Shown piece by piece: positions 23,053 to 34,916 of a DNA stretch of 64,000 nucleotides. Both the position numbers and the translations under genes were made by a program. The notes below the pieces were generated by a model. That model was not told the DNA's origin and did not search any database. It saw nothing but the letters and a program-made list of their open reading frames with translations. Within the stretch, counting starts at the first letter, position 1. Every line of letters begins with the position of its first letter. This DNA is from Jaltomata sinuosa (Eukaryota > Streptophyta > Magnoliopsida > Solanales > Solanaceae): the NCBI GenBank assembly GCA_003996215.1, contig QJPP01000805.1, forward strand, positions 186,001-250,000, read 5' to 3'.

Positions 23053-24767
23053 ATGGCAGAGGAACCACCACCAGCTCACAGGACAGTGCGCAAAGTGTCA
23101 ATCCCACTCGTAACTAATGTGACCTCCTGCATTCAAAAACAAGCCGCAGGGGGCAGATTTGAATTGAAGCAGAATATTATGCAATTGTTGTACACAAGCG
23201 GCAGTTTACAGGTATGTCACATGAGGATCCACAGGTTCATCTCCAGAACTTTTTGGAGATCAGTGACATATTCATTCCCGACGTAGTCTCTATAGCCTAC
23301 GTGAGGCTCACGCTTTTTCCATTCTCACTATTGGGAGAAGCAAAGAAATGGTTGAAGGCAGAACCTTTAAAATCGATCACAACATGGGATGATTTAGCAA
23401 AAAAGTTCCTCATCTGATTCTTCTCATCAGGAAAAACTGCAAAGTTGAGGAGTGAGATTTTAAGCGTTAAGTAGAAACTAGATGAGAATCTCTATCATGC
23501 ATGGGAGAGATTCAAGTCTCTTCTAAGGGATTGCCCACATCACCAGTAGATGAATGAGGTACTAGCTTACACTTTTGTAGAAAGTCTTGACGATAATGCA
23601 AAGATTTTTCTAGATTCAGCGGCAGATGGTCAAGCTTTGAGAAGGCATATAATGATCAATATACTCTCCTCAACCGTATTGCACAAGGTAATCCAGAGTG
23701 GAATGGTGACATGTCCAGAAATATGGTGAAGAAGGCTGCAGGTATGATTGAGTTAGATAGTGTCACCGCATTAGCAGCACATTTGGTCAGTTTTCAAACT
23801 CAGATGATGGCTCAGTTTAACAAGTTGAGTGCAACTAAGCCTCAGGCTCAAGTGAAAGTAGTTCAGCAAGTCCAGACTTGGTGTGAAACTTGTGGTCTGA
23901 GTGGTCATTCAGCAGACTTGTGTGAAGCAAATCCAGAGTCACTAAACTTTGTAGGTAATGCACAGAAAGGAAATTTAAACTATGGTAATGCCTACAATCA
24001 AAATTGGCAGGGTCAGCCCAACTACTCTTGGGGTAGTAATCAAGATCAACAACAACAAGATACGCAGAACACCACTCAGGCCAGCAATTTTGAGGATATG
24101 CTGAAGAAGATCATGGCCAATCAAGAACAGATTGTTGCGAAGCAAGCAAAAATGGCTGCTGACATAAAAAATTAGCAATTAGCCACAAAAACATTAGAAT
24201 TGCAAATGGGACAGCTAGCTCAGGCACAGAATACAAGACCTCAGGGGGGTTTGCCTATTGATATAGAAAAGGCAAAGCAAGATGGTAATCACCTTGAGGA
24301 GCGGGAATGATTTGATTGATGCACCTCCAAAGAAAAATCATGAGGTGCAAGAAGAGTTGATCACTTCCAAGCAGACAGAGAAGCAGGCTGAGTTGAAAGA
24401 AGCTAGCAAGAAAGGGAAGTCTGAGTACCCTAATGAGAAGTCGATTGTGCAGCCTCACAACATACCACCACCATTATTCCCACAGAGGCTTAAGAAAGCA
24501 ACAGAGGATGCTTGTTTTAAGAAGTTCTTTGACACGTTCAGAGAATTTCACATTAACCTTCCTTTGTTAGATGTCTTGCAGGGAATGCCTAAGTATGCGA
24601 AATACTTGAAATATGTAGTGGCGAACAAGCAAAAGTTGGCAGATATTGAGACTGTGGCACTTACTGGAGAGTGCAGTTCTGTGGTTATGAGCAAGATGCC
24701 CAAAAAGCTCAAGGACCCTGGATGTTTCACCCTCCCCATACAAATCGGTAAAAGTGATGTGGTCTAG
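23053..24767 (+). pseudogene. gag remnant of N (Athila type)
   Basis: Gag would form the particle. Readable blocks, in changing frames: GGRFELKQNIMQLLY (about 23149), then after a frameshift EDPQVHLQNFLEISD, LTLFPFSLLGEAKKWL and ITTWDDLAKKFL (capsid-like retrotransposon gag domain), then GKTAKLRSEIL and HAWERFKSLLRDCPHH. A CCHC zinc knuckle, CETCGLSGHSADLC, is intact at 23882-23923. A glutamine/asparagine-rich stretch and a lysine-rich coiled segment follow (to 24178). After another frameshift comes the Athila landmark VITLRSG (about 24282) and a region with ELKEASKKGKSE and VQPHNIPPPLFPQRLKK, up to FTLPIQIGKSDVV. Several stops and at least two frameshifts make it non-functional. Confidence 0.9.
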
Positions 24768-25190
24768 GCTTTGAGTGATTTGGAGGCAAGCATAAATTTA
24801 ATGCCCCTTTCTTTGTTCAAGACTCTTGGGTTGGGGAAGCCAAGTCCTTCCTCAGTTGTGCTTCAGATGGCGGACAAAACCAGAGTTGTCCCTAAAGGAA
24901 TCATTGAGTATATTCTCATCAAGGTCGGTAAGTTTATTATTCCTGCTGATTTTATTGTTCTTGACTATGATGCAGATGAAAGGGTACCAATCATATTAGG
25001 ACACTCATTCTTGGCAACCGGTGGAGAACTGATTGATGTGAGAGAGGGAACGCTCAAGATGAGGTTGAATGATGAAGAGGTGACCTTCAGAGTGTACACA
25101 ACACTCAACACACCCTTGCACTACAAGGATCTATGCATGATCACAGCTATGGAAGTGGATGAGTATGGGTGGAGAAGAGTGTACCTCTAA
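24768..25190 (+). pseudogene. Aspartic protease remnant of N
   Basis: Same frame as the preceding block but separated by a stop (TAG, about 24766). ASINLMPLSLFKTLGLG, FIIPADFIVLDYDAD and PIILGHSFLATGG are the conserved Athila protease blocks. The active-site motif, normally D-L-G-A-S, reads D-L-E-A-S (24777-24791); the glycine of the catalytic turn is lost, so activity is unlikely. It ends at a stop at 25188. No reverse transcriptase follows. Confidence 0.9.
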
Positions 25191-27272
25191 TTACCTCTTC
25201 AGACACCTTCATTGAGCTGCCCAAAGTGCCAAAACAGCCTGAACCTGAGATATCTGAATGACATTTTGAGAAGGTGAATGTGAGGAAGGCGCCAGACCTC
25301 GAGCATGAGCACCCAAGAGGCCTGAAAAGAAGAAAAAGATGGTCCCCAAGCAGGAGAAAGAGGATGAGAGAATGGATATGAGAGTTTTGATCTGAGTCGT
25401 GCCGCGATGGTAAATCAGGCGCTGCTTGGGAGGCAACCCAAGTTAAGGTAGGATTTTTATTCTTTTTAGTTTTTTTTTAGTATCACTTTTGGTTTTGGTT
25501 TTGGTTTTGGTGTTGTGTCAACAGGTTGAAGGAAAGTCTGAGTACCTGATATCTGAGCTAAGTAACATGGAAAACACTAAGTGTGGGGTCCTGCAGACCC
25601 CTCTGATGAATTTAATGTTACTATCTAGGCCTAGAGGCCTCAAGGAGTACTTCTATCCTTGCTTTTAATTTATACTTTTGGGACAAAGTATGGTTTTAAG
25701 TGTGGGGTGGGAAATATTCTAATTTGGTTAGGGTGAAGTGCGCTATAGGACGTCTAGTCGTATTTGTGATTAAATTGAAAAAAATTACAAAAAGATTCTT
25801 CTTTGTTTGTTTTGTTTTCTGTTTAGTCTATTTAGTAGAAGCACACTTCACCAACCCCTCGGTTGTTTGTTTCGGTTCTTTTCCGGGGGGAAGCCCTTTG
25901 AACCCAGTATCTTTTTAAATTTTTAGGAATAGTTTTAAAAATTTTATTGTTAGGAGTATATGCTCTTGCTAGGTGCTACACATGATTACTTGTTGCAAGT
26001 TGGTGTTGAATTTTATGGCATGATCTGAAAACATGAATGACTACTGTGAGACACCTAAGGCTCTTTTATTTGACTCTTGTGTGATGTTGGCTTAAACGTG
26101 AATTCATGTATTTGCTTGGTTGAGAGTCTATCGGTAGCCTACTTAATTTGAACATGTGCCACATGTGAGTGAGGATTTTGTTATTCCATGTTATATTGTG
26201 GTGTCTAGAACTTGCCCTTTGTGTTTGCAAAGCGACATAAAGATTATTGAGTTTAGTAGATGATATATGCATTTCTTTGATAGCCATATTTTATTCCCTC
26301 TTTATCTAACCCTGTGCATAACCTTAGCGAGCCCCGTTGAGCCTTTAGCCTATTCTTTGGTAGCCACATGTATATCTTACTCCTTTTCTTTCAATTGCCC
26401 GTAATTTGATCCAAAACTCCTAAGCGCTTTAGTTGAGAAATTAAGATATTAAGAAGTATGAAATTGAGAAAGGAAAAGTAGTGGAGCCCCAAGGAAATAG
26501 ATTTTGGTGTGTTGAAAAGGTTTATATGTTTTTGGTAGGAAGTAATGAACTGAAAAAGATAAATTGATCAATAGAAGTGATTCATGTGTTGATAGAAAAT
26601 ACTCCCGACTAAAGATGTGTAATCTAGCTTAAAGAGATGGGGCAAAAGAAAAAAAAAGATATTTGGGAAGATATTAGAAGTGTAAAATAGGCTAGTTGGA
26701 GATGAGTTTAACATAAAATGTGGTGTATTAAAGCTCTTAGGGAAGATAGTCACTATTTTTCACCAAATAGTTCCTACCCGTCTCTTAGCCTACATTACAA
26801 CCCTTAAAGTCCTACTTGATCTTGAGCTTTGACATTCTGACATTAGTGGAGTACTACACTATAGGCAAGCCTATGGTTCATCCTATGTGACATGTGAATT
26901 ATTTGTGAGAGTGTGCGAAATTTGATTCCTACACCCATTATTGTGATAACTTGCATATGTGTGAGTAAATATGGATAACTCTCTTGTGGTGAGGGCACTT
27001 GTTTGATGATAGATAGGTGGATTATATGATCTCATGTCAAGTATTACGGGTGAGTTTGTCAACTGATAAGAGTCAATTCTTGAGGCAAGGAGGTTTTGAT
27101 GTAGTATTCATGTGATTCTATATGTAACATGGCATGCCAAATGTAGAACTTGCTATTCATGTGATCGTTGTAGTTTTAGCATGAGCATCTTAGTGTAGTG
27201 TTAGAGTTTTCCTTGATTGTGATTAGTCTAGAGAGTTGTTCGAGGACGAACAGGGCTTTAAGTGTGGGGTGG
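25191..27272 (+). other. 3' non-coding region of N with pol-end scar, PPT-like repeats and stem-loop
   Basis: GCGCTGCTTGGGAGGCAACC at about 25420 is a conserved block near the end of Athila pol, so the RT-RNaseH-IN deletion lies between about 25190 and 25400. AAGTGTGGGG occurs three times: 25579, 25698 and in the PPT at 27258-27272. GTTCG-AGGA-CGAAC (27238-27251) is a perfect stem-loop 21 bp before the 3' LTR. The rest is AT-rich with no convincing envelope-like ORF. Confidence 0.72.
27258..27272 (+). other. Polypurine tract of N
   Basis: TTAAGTGTGGGGTGG abuts the 3' LTR start TGATCTTAGG at 27273. This is the expected plus-strand primer position. Confidence 0.85.
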
Positions 27273-28773
27273 TGATCTTAGGCGTATTTATACACCCAAG
27301 TGTTGTTAGCCTCGCACGTTTAGCTTAGTTTTGCGGATAACTTGATACACTATTGAGGTATTTAGTGTGTAAAGGGTGCACTTTGTGACTAAAGTGTTTG
27401 TTTATAGTGTTTGGGTAGCATTTGGAACAAATAATGAGCTAAAAGAATCAAAAAAAGTTTAGACGAGAAGTAGCTTTGCTAGCTTGAGCTATGCCTATTC
27501 TAGCGTACGTGTATGAGCTTTGTTGTGTTGTGTGGACTTATGTGTGTTGTGAGCTCTTGTAGGAGACCTTTGTAAGAGTTATGGAAGCTAATTTAAGACT
27601 ACAAATATGCTATAAACCATTGGGACATAAAGCAAGGTGAAAAGAGTTCATAGGAGCGAAAACGGACGTCAAAAGACCCACCCCCGTGCCACGGAAGCTA
27701 GCCTCAGCGATGGGAGGCGTGACACGGAGATGGGAAGCTTGAAGCTGCCAATTTTCAGTAGGGGTACGCATTATGGGAGTGTCACGCCAGCTGGTTAAGG
27801 CTACACGCTGCCTAGTTAGGGCTATGAGCAGCGTGTCACGGACTTCGTTCCCGGCAAGTAGATTTTGTCTCACACTATAAATAGGACACTTGGTTTCAAT
27901 TGTAAACTCCTCGGAACGACTTTGGGATTGACAAGGAGAAGTCTGCCTTAGGGTTCTTTTTCTCTTCTTTATCTTTACTTAATTCTTATATGAACTACAA
28001 TACTTTTGTAATCGTAAAGTAGAGAATGAGTGGCTAAACACCCTCGTTCTAGCGTTGAGGCTACAACATGAATGTTTGATTATGGTTTTATGGTTGGTTT
28101 GATTGTTTATCTTGTCTTGTCATTGTTCTTGCGTTCTTATTGTTACTATTCTAAAGCATCATGAACTTTAGGATACATCTAAGTCTCAAAACGAATTGAC
28201 CATAGGAGTTAAGAGACGAAATGAAGAACGTAGGAGGTGTGGATCATATCTTTTGTTGTTAGTTAGCAAGTATGAAGTATGATTTGCGGTGAGGATAGAA
28301 ATATACCTAAACGCCCCACTTGGTTAATAAAATGGGAAGATAGATGAATGCATCCAAGTTAAAGACTCACATCCCCGCTCAACGATGTAGTTGTGAGATT
28401 AATTTGGATAGATGACTTAGAGGATGACCATTCTCGAGTTATAATATCAACCCCGTGAACCAACAATCACGATAAACATTAACACCGGCTATAAACCATA
28501 GTTAACATTGAATGTGTAGTTCTTGCCTAAACCCTAGATTTCTCCCTATATTGTTGACAATCCGAAGTTCACATCGTCGTTATTTCTTGTTTGTAGTTAT
28601 AAAATAAAGTTCAACTCTTGGTTACAAATCGCATTTGTTTAAATTCAATAGTATTAATTGAGATTAGATTAATTGCTAAGCACAAGTCCCTGTGGGATCG
28701 ATATTCAGCTCGCAAGAGCCACTATATTACTTGCACGACCATGTACACTTGCATGTGCGCTTGGGACGCAACA
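27273..28773 (+). repeat. 3' LTR of N
   Basis: It matches 21264-22789 over its full length and ends GGGACGCAACA. It carries the GC cassette at about 27770-27840 and TATA box at 27874-27885. Confidence 0.9.
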
Positions 28774-29195
28774 ACTTCTCATAGAACTGGGTACTGAAAT
28801 ACCCATGGGAGGACTCAGAGTCCTAGTCACGGTGTCCTAAAGAACTGGGATAGCTATAAATCCAATCGCAGGCTGGGCTGACCCCACACCACCTATCTGA
28901 TGCGACAAACTCTCACTCTGAAGTCCTGGCATTGATGGAAGCACTGAAGCAACATGCACAGAAGCCTTGACATCACCCGTTGTCGAACTCATCTTAGGCA
29001 TTTGAGAAGGAATGAAACAACCAAAGTTCTTAGAAGTCAATAAATCCAGGAACGCACGATAAGGATCCAAGAAGAAGAAACTTTTCCTAATAATGCCCTG
29101 TAGCCTCCCGCAGATAGGATACAGATGTCATCATACCGATCTGCGAGACTCTACGTAGACACTTGCTTCTGTACCACGACACCGTTGAACCTAAA
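28774..29195 (-). other. Interior of M, 5' part
   Basis: Resumes after N. A 77-codon minus ORF (28837-29070) sits where gag should begin downstream of the primer site, but it has no motif I recognise. It could be a relic of a gag leader. No further coding signal. Confidence 0.4.
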
Positions 29196-29208
29196 GTTCT
29201 GATACCAA
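29196..29208 (-). other. Primer binding site of M (Met tRNA type)
   Basis: The minus strand reads TTGGTATCAGAAC, one base off the usual TTGGTATCAGAGC, two bases from the right LTR. It fixes M as minus strand with its 5' LTR on the right. Confidence 0.85.
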
Positions 29209-32172
29209 GCTATCACAACCTAATTTCTCAGGTCACGATGACACCTACAACCCCCCAGTAGGCAAACCAATCCCCGTAGCCCAAAACGGTTAGTAATGGG
29301 CTACTACCTAACCAATTATGCACAACAAGCAGAAATAAGCAGAAGCTAAATATAAAGATAAGACACGCGGAAGCAACAACTCGAAATATATATACAAATG
29401 ATACTACAAAAACCCCTACACTTGGTATCGATAGTACAGAAGCTTCTAATAGAGTACAAGTGCTAGAAGTAACAAAATGCAATATAAATCTATCTCCGAA
29501 AGTACAAGGAGTAACAGTACAATAGATGAGATGGAGATAAGCCCCAACTGTCAAGCGCTCACCTTAGTCTTGAACCTCCCAAAAGCTGCACAAGTCTCCA
29601 ACGCGATCAATGGTGAAAGCTCAACTAATATCTGCACCAAAAAGATGCAAAAGTATAGTATGAGAACCAAGACAATGGGTACTCAGTAGGCATCATTGGC
29701 CCACTGAGCGCATATAAGATATAAAAACAGTAATAAGCATAATACAAGGAAGCAGTCACAGAAGCAAGGAAGAAGCACAAGGAACTAGCACAAAGAACAA
29801 TCAACCAAGAGCTACAAGTATACATGCTAGCACAAATATATACATAACACAGAAACACAGGTGTAAGGAAGAAGAACGCACCTGGAAACCTCGCAACAAT
29901 AGTATTTAAAAGGAGAGAGAGTGAGGAACATGGCGGTATACTGGTAACCTCATGTAAAAGGAAAAGAAGGAAAGCAGTCTAACATACTCAAGATGGAATC
30001 AACGAGCATAAGGAAGTCATAACACCAATCCAACTTCAAGATAGCATAAACAGGAATCCACCTCATAAGTACAACCCTAAGATGGAATAACTAACCCACA
30101 ATAACTGAGAAATACTACTCAAACCCTGATAAGAATGGAACCAGAAACTCACAATCTGCTCAGAAGGCCACACAAAAGTGCCTCAATAAGAAAGGATTCC
30201 CTAGCCCTCTCAATAATCAAAATCCCATAACCGGAGCCTCAACAGGCTAATAACCGCTAAATCACCAAGAAATAAGGACCATAACAAGCTCTATGAAATG
30301 ATAGGAGTAATATAATCTACCTACAGTCCCAACGGTCACCCATACAACTGAAGAATGCAATCAAGTGAAAACAAACCCTCCGCCCACCCATACAACCAGA
30401 GCGTACACTGAACACACAGAAAACAAGGGTGGAATACGAGTGAAATATGCATGATGATATGATGAATCTTATGTAATAGTACCCCATATGTTACCCCCTT
30501 CAGTACCTATAAGGCCCAATAAAGGCAGGATCCATGGAAGGCCCTTTCCCGTGAACCTCTCCTACGCCGTACACCCCCCTCCTGGCACGCTATATCGGCC
30601 CATAGCCTGTGGCCCAGGAACGACAGGGATCTATGTAGGTCTACCTCTTGACCACATACAAAACCACAAACCTCAAGTGTAACTCAATAATCATAACCTC
30701 GTAGTACATGTCCGACTTTGACCCTGGTATAAATCAGTAGTAGTAATCACAAAAACCCTTCACAGGGTGCCCGAAGTGTATTCGGGTCTAAACCAATAAT
30801 CAAGTCTCAATAACCCTTATCAAGGGTGCCCGAAGTGTATCCGGGTCTAAAATAGAAATCAAGTATCAAAGCCCCTAAACAGGGTGCCCGGCTCGTATCC
30901 GGGTCTAAATCCATAGATAACAATGTCTAGTGCTACGGTCCAGCCGAGCCTAGTATCAGGATGAAAACCAGTAATCAAATCATCGTAGTATCCTCTCTAC
31001 TCCGAGAGGTTTCATAAAAGCCAGTTTCAAAACCCTTTCGAAGTCACATACCAAAAATGGGCCCTCGGGGCCATGCAAGGTTTAGAAAATCATTTATAGT
31101 AGGCCCAAAGCAAAATCAGTAGTAAAACATGCAGGGAAAACCTTTTTCATGGATGATATGCTCGCACACAAAAATAAATTAGCCCAACAGCTCACAAATA
31201 TTCCTACCGGCCCTGCACAAGCTCCACAACTACTCAGTAGACATAACAAGCGTAAAAGGACATCTCAATGTCCGGGACTCGCATACATTCCCAAATAACC
31301 CACCATATATGTTCCAGAGTCAATACAAGCTCACACAGGACCACAAGGGTGATATACAATACTACACGAATACTACAATCAATGTACGAAATAAATGGAC
31401 AGAAAAGGCGGACAAGGTCTGGGGTACCAACCTATAAAAACCCACTCAAGGATGCTAATTAATGCAGTTATAGTCTATATACGCAGACTCTAGGTAGGGA
31501 AAGCCATAACCTACGTGTCGTCCGACGAATAGCTGCAGGGACGATGTTGTCCAGGCTCAAACTGCTCTGAGAAGCTCCAATTTGCAAAACTAATATCGAA
31601 ACAGTAATCTACACGTCACAACAAGACTAATGATACCCATAATGCCATAAACATAATCGGGTCAAAATCCAGGTCACAAATGGGCTTGTGGGCCCCGTAA
31701 CCCAAAATCAAAAACAGAAAACACCACAGTGTTCAACACAATTCTGGGAGCACATGCTCAAAAATTGAGCAGAAATGGACAACAATTGGGGCTCAAAACA
31801 GCCCGCTCAAACCAAAAAATAAAAGAGGAATTTCTAGAATTAATTCCGAAAATTAATCAAAGGGACTTACCACCACGAGAAGACGAGCTAAGGAAGTGAG
31901 AACTCCGAATCCTTGATCATGCAAAGCTCAATAGGTCAGATTCTAAAAGGAATTCCAAGATTTAAGAACCAACAACAATGGTGGATTTTTAAGAAAATAA
32001 GAGAAGAAAAGGGTTAGGGAAGAAGACTTACCAATTGTCGAGGAACTACGGATTATCGAAGAACAATGAGTTCCCGAGGTTAGGCAATGATTTGGAGCAG
32101 TTTAGGGAGAGTTTTATATGACTTAGAGGTGTGGGAGTTGAGAAATAGTTGCTGGAAACACGAAGGGCTCAA

Positions 32173-32181
32173 CTTAAATAG
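32173..32181 (-). promoter_or_regulatory. TATA-like box of M-right LTR
   Basis: CTATTTAAG on the minus strand, about 15 bases downstream of the GC cassette. Confidence 0.5.
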
Positions 32182-32193
32182 CTGCTGGAATTT

Positions 32194-32365
32194 ACTCTTC
32201 GCGAACGCGGCCAGCCCTCCGCGAACGCGAAGAACAAAAATGAGGCGCCGAAAAATGGACTTCGCAAAAGTGGCCAGACCTCCGCGAATGCGAAGAACAA
32301 ATATGGGGTGGATGGAAATTGGCCTTCGCGAACACGGCCACCCCCTCGCGAATGCGATGAACAAA
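32194..32365 (-). repeat. GC cassette of M-right LTR (CTTCGCGAACGCGAAG type)
   Basis: Three ~60-bp units built on CTTCGCGAACGCGGCCA and CCGCGAACGCGAAGAACAAA. This differs from the CCGCAAATGCGG cassette at the same place in M-left. Confidence 0.87.
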
Positions 32366-33654
32366 AGGGTCCATGGCAGCAACTAGCTGTCAAAGTAGAT
32401 TTTCCACACTTCGGGTACCTGAGAACGTATCTGGGGTCCCGCGAACACAAACGACCTAAGCTATTCGACTAGAAACAACATTCCAGATCCAACAGAATCG
32501 ACAAAAATCCTATCGGAGGTCGATTTATTGAAAGTGGGCCCAACATCAACCTTAGGCCAACTATATCCAAAACGGAACCCAATGGCCGAAATCAAGTTTC
32601 GGAAGCCTCGAGACCCAAACCAATAGTCCCTCTAGCCTAAACTCAACATTTTTGATCTAACAGCGCTAACAAAATTTCCATATGAGGCCGTCTTCTCCGA
32701 ATGTTGACCAAAGTCAACCAAACAAGCCCAACTAGCTTGAAAACACAGAAGAGAGAGAATTCCAAGCTGAAAGGCTCCCAAATCCCGACCAAAGGTCCCA
32801 CTAGACCAAAGTCCACGCTCCAGAATTAACGAATTTATCGGAATTGGATTTCGTGCACGTTCACCCAGAATGTTGACTGAAGTCAACGATTTCAAAAGCT
32901 AAAAGCTCTAAAACAAGGAATTCCCAAAAAGAACAAACAAATGGCCCGGGCACCAAACTACCAATCCCAGCAAGCCATAACTGACTTGGGGCTACTACAG
33001 GCAAGCTCTAATGGTACAAGAAAGGCAAAAATGCATAAATGACCGGAAGGGTCATTACAAGTTATTAGATTGAACAACATCAAGTACGCCTTGTTATATT
33101 GCCTCAGGAGCCCGTCGCTCATTCGAGATGTTGTTGGAATATCTTTATTGGATATAGCTGTTGTTTATTGTTCTTATTGGCCTAATTTTATGCTTTGGAC
33201 TTGGCTGGTCACGAGTGTGGCATTAAGAACCTTATCGATTGTCTATGGCTCATTCTTGCAGCTTTATTAATTTGTGCACTTGTTGCTTTACCTTTGGTTG
33301 GTCAATCTTCTTAGAGACACCTTGGGGGATTCGGTTAAAAGGTATGTTAAGGCTTCTTTTTCACTTTCTGGCATGACCTTTAAGGCCAAAGCTTTTATAG
33401 CCTCTATAACAACATTATTCGACTTGTGGCCTTCTAGTATTGAGCTTTGTTCCACAACATGAAATAGCGACTATCAGCAGCACTCTACTCCTTACCTAGA
33501 AGCCTAGAAAATCATGTTATGGTTCAATTGAGGTCACCTGTGATTACATGATATTATTGTGTTGCTTTTATCATCTTGTTGCCACCTATAGGCTTGTTTT
33601 GGCCTCAGCATACACTTACACTGCAGTGTTTTGGAGCCTAAATTGTGGTTACAT

Positions 33655-33870
33655 TACCCGCCTTCAGGTAGAGCAGACCGTACCTAAGGGATGGGCAGGC
33701 TGTACCTACGGGGCAGAAATCACTTTATATTACTGTGCCTTCGAGCCGGGCAGACCGTACGTACGGGATAGACAGGTTTTACCTATAGGGCAACAGTTAC
33801 ATTACATTACTGCGCCTTCAGGATGGAGAGATTGTACCTACGGGATGGTCAGGATGTACCTACGGGGTAG
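33655..33870 (+). repeat. ~80-bp minisatellite in LTR W (3 units)
   Basis: Units begin at about 33660, 33737 and 33819 and contain CAGACCGTACCTACGGGA and GGCTGTACCTACGGGG. GTACCTACGGG/GTACGTACGGG gives local dyads. Confidence 0.8.
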
Positions 33871-34520
33871 CACTTATACAGTACCACAGAGCCTCAAAGT
33901 TGTACTTATTCATGATACATGTACATCCAGACAGTTCTTATCAGATTATCACTGGGGTCCAGGTAAGGGGGCCAGTATGGGTATTTAGCGACTATTTGAA
34001 CTCTTTAGGACTTAAACAGATGGTGTGCTATTTGTACCAACCGGGCTTATGGGGGCCAGGTCGGGTTATTATTAGCTATGTGTTTAAAGGCTTTATTATT
34101 GTAGAAAGGTAAGGTATTGAACTTATGTGTTCCTCCTACCCTTTTTGTTTAGTTCTTACACTTCAGTTTCAATTTTCAGTTTGCCTTACATGCTCGGTAC
34201 ATTATTTCGTACTGATGCCCCATTGCCTGGGGGCGCTGCATCCACGCCTGTAGGATCTGAGCGACGACCAGATAGACCTGCTGGGTAGCATAGCCGGGCT
34301 CTCAACGAGTTGGTTGACTCCTTTCCTTCCAGGGGTCACCAGAGTATCAAAGGTTTGCCTTTTTTGCTGTTTATAGATTTTGGGTAGGTTGGGGCCTTGT
34401 CCCACCAAGTATTGTATTCGTAGAGGCTTGCAGACTAGTCGGTTAGGTTGTATAGCTACGATGGTGACCATTTTGGCCTTGTATATTGATTAGTTGTAGC
34501 TTGTTGGCCTAATAGGCCTT

Positions 34521-34539
34521 ATTGTTGTTGTTGTTGTTG
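34521..34539 (+). repeat. (TTG)n microsatellite
   Basis: Six TTG repeats within LTR W. Confidence 0.85.
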
Positions 34540-34916
34540 ATAGTTTAGCAGCTGGTTAGCCTAGTTTACATTGTGTATACCTATTTTCAGCATTTGTATA
34601 GAAATCATGGTGGCCTTAAAGGCCCGCATAGCATTTATGTTTTTCTAGATATCATGGAGGCCTCGACGTCCCAAATAGGTACGTGCTACCTGTTTATTGC
34701 TTTAAATGAACTATTAGGAATAGCTGTTTTCTTTCTAGAGTTGTTGACAGGGGCCTTGCCAGCCGAGGGTTGAATTTTAAGCTGAGATATACTCGTTTGT
34801 TTTCTTGATTGTGTGTGGATGCTATGCCCCATTGGCAAATAGTTCAGTAGGGTCGACTTTCGCCTAAGTTTTGGCATTAGGTGCCAGTTGCGCTCCCCTG
34901 AGTTTGGGGCGTGACA

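Larger units (their letters stand above)
21264..28773 (+). mobile_element. Element N: Athila-type LTR element retaining only broken gag and protease
   Basis: LTRs of 1.53 and 1.50 kb flank a 4.48-kb interior. The Asp-tRNA primer site, the ITLRSG block, the protease sequence and the AAGTGTGGGG tract before the 3' LTR are hallmarks of the Athila lineage. After the protease the sequence passes directly into the 3' non-coding region, so reverse transcriptase, RNase H and integrase are missing. It is inserted in the interior of M. Immediate flanks (CATAC, ACTTC) do not match, but ACTTC also occurs 10 bp further left (21249-21253). Confidence 0.88.
16287..33059 (-). mobile_element. Composite minus-strand element M, non-coding, with N nested inside
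   Basis: Two related LTRs in minus orientation (16287-20041 and 29211-33059) flank an interior of about 1.66 kb once N (21264-28773) is removed. A Met-type primer site abuts the right LTR and a stem-loop abuts the left LTR, as expected for 5' LTR on the right and 3' LTR on the left. No gag or pol domain is readable in the interior. Flanking bases (ATAAG at 16282-16286; AGTTA at 33060-33064) do not form a target-site duplication, and the two LTRs carry different GC cassettes. The pair may therefore come from recombination between two insertions. Confidence 0.7.
29211..33059 (-). repeat. Right (5') LTR of M
   Basis: The left end is TATCACAACC (first bases mutated from TGTCACGACC). The right end is AAGGGTCATTACA, i.e. 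TGTAATGACCC on the minus strand. It is collinear with M-left and reverse-collinear with U at 49947-53592. About 3.85 kb. Confidence 0.87.
33060..34916 (+). repeat. LTR W, 3' part (plus strand)
   Basis: It ends CTGAGTTTGGGGCGTGACA at 34916, a typical gypsy LTR end, with no primer site after it, so it is a solo or 3' LTR. Its 5' part is missing at the junction with M. It contains a ~80-bp minisatellite and a TTG microsatellite. ORFs up to 146 codons cover the minisatellite and I do not regard them as genes. Confidence 0.68.

Noticed and set aside
28837..29070. 77-codon minus ORF as a gag gene of M
   Set aside because: The position fits a gag leader, but there is no capsid or zinc-knuckle sequence and no continuation on the other side of N.
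33548..33988. 146-codon ORF in LTR W
   Set aside because: It spans the ~80-bp minisatellite, has low-complexity composition and no known domain; it is open because the repeat length is compatible with the frame.
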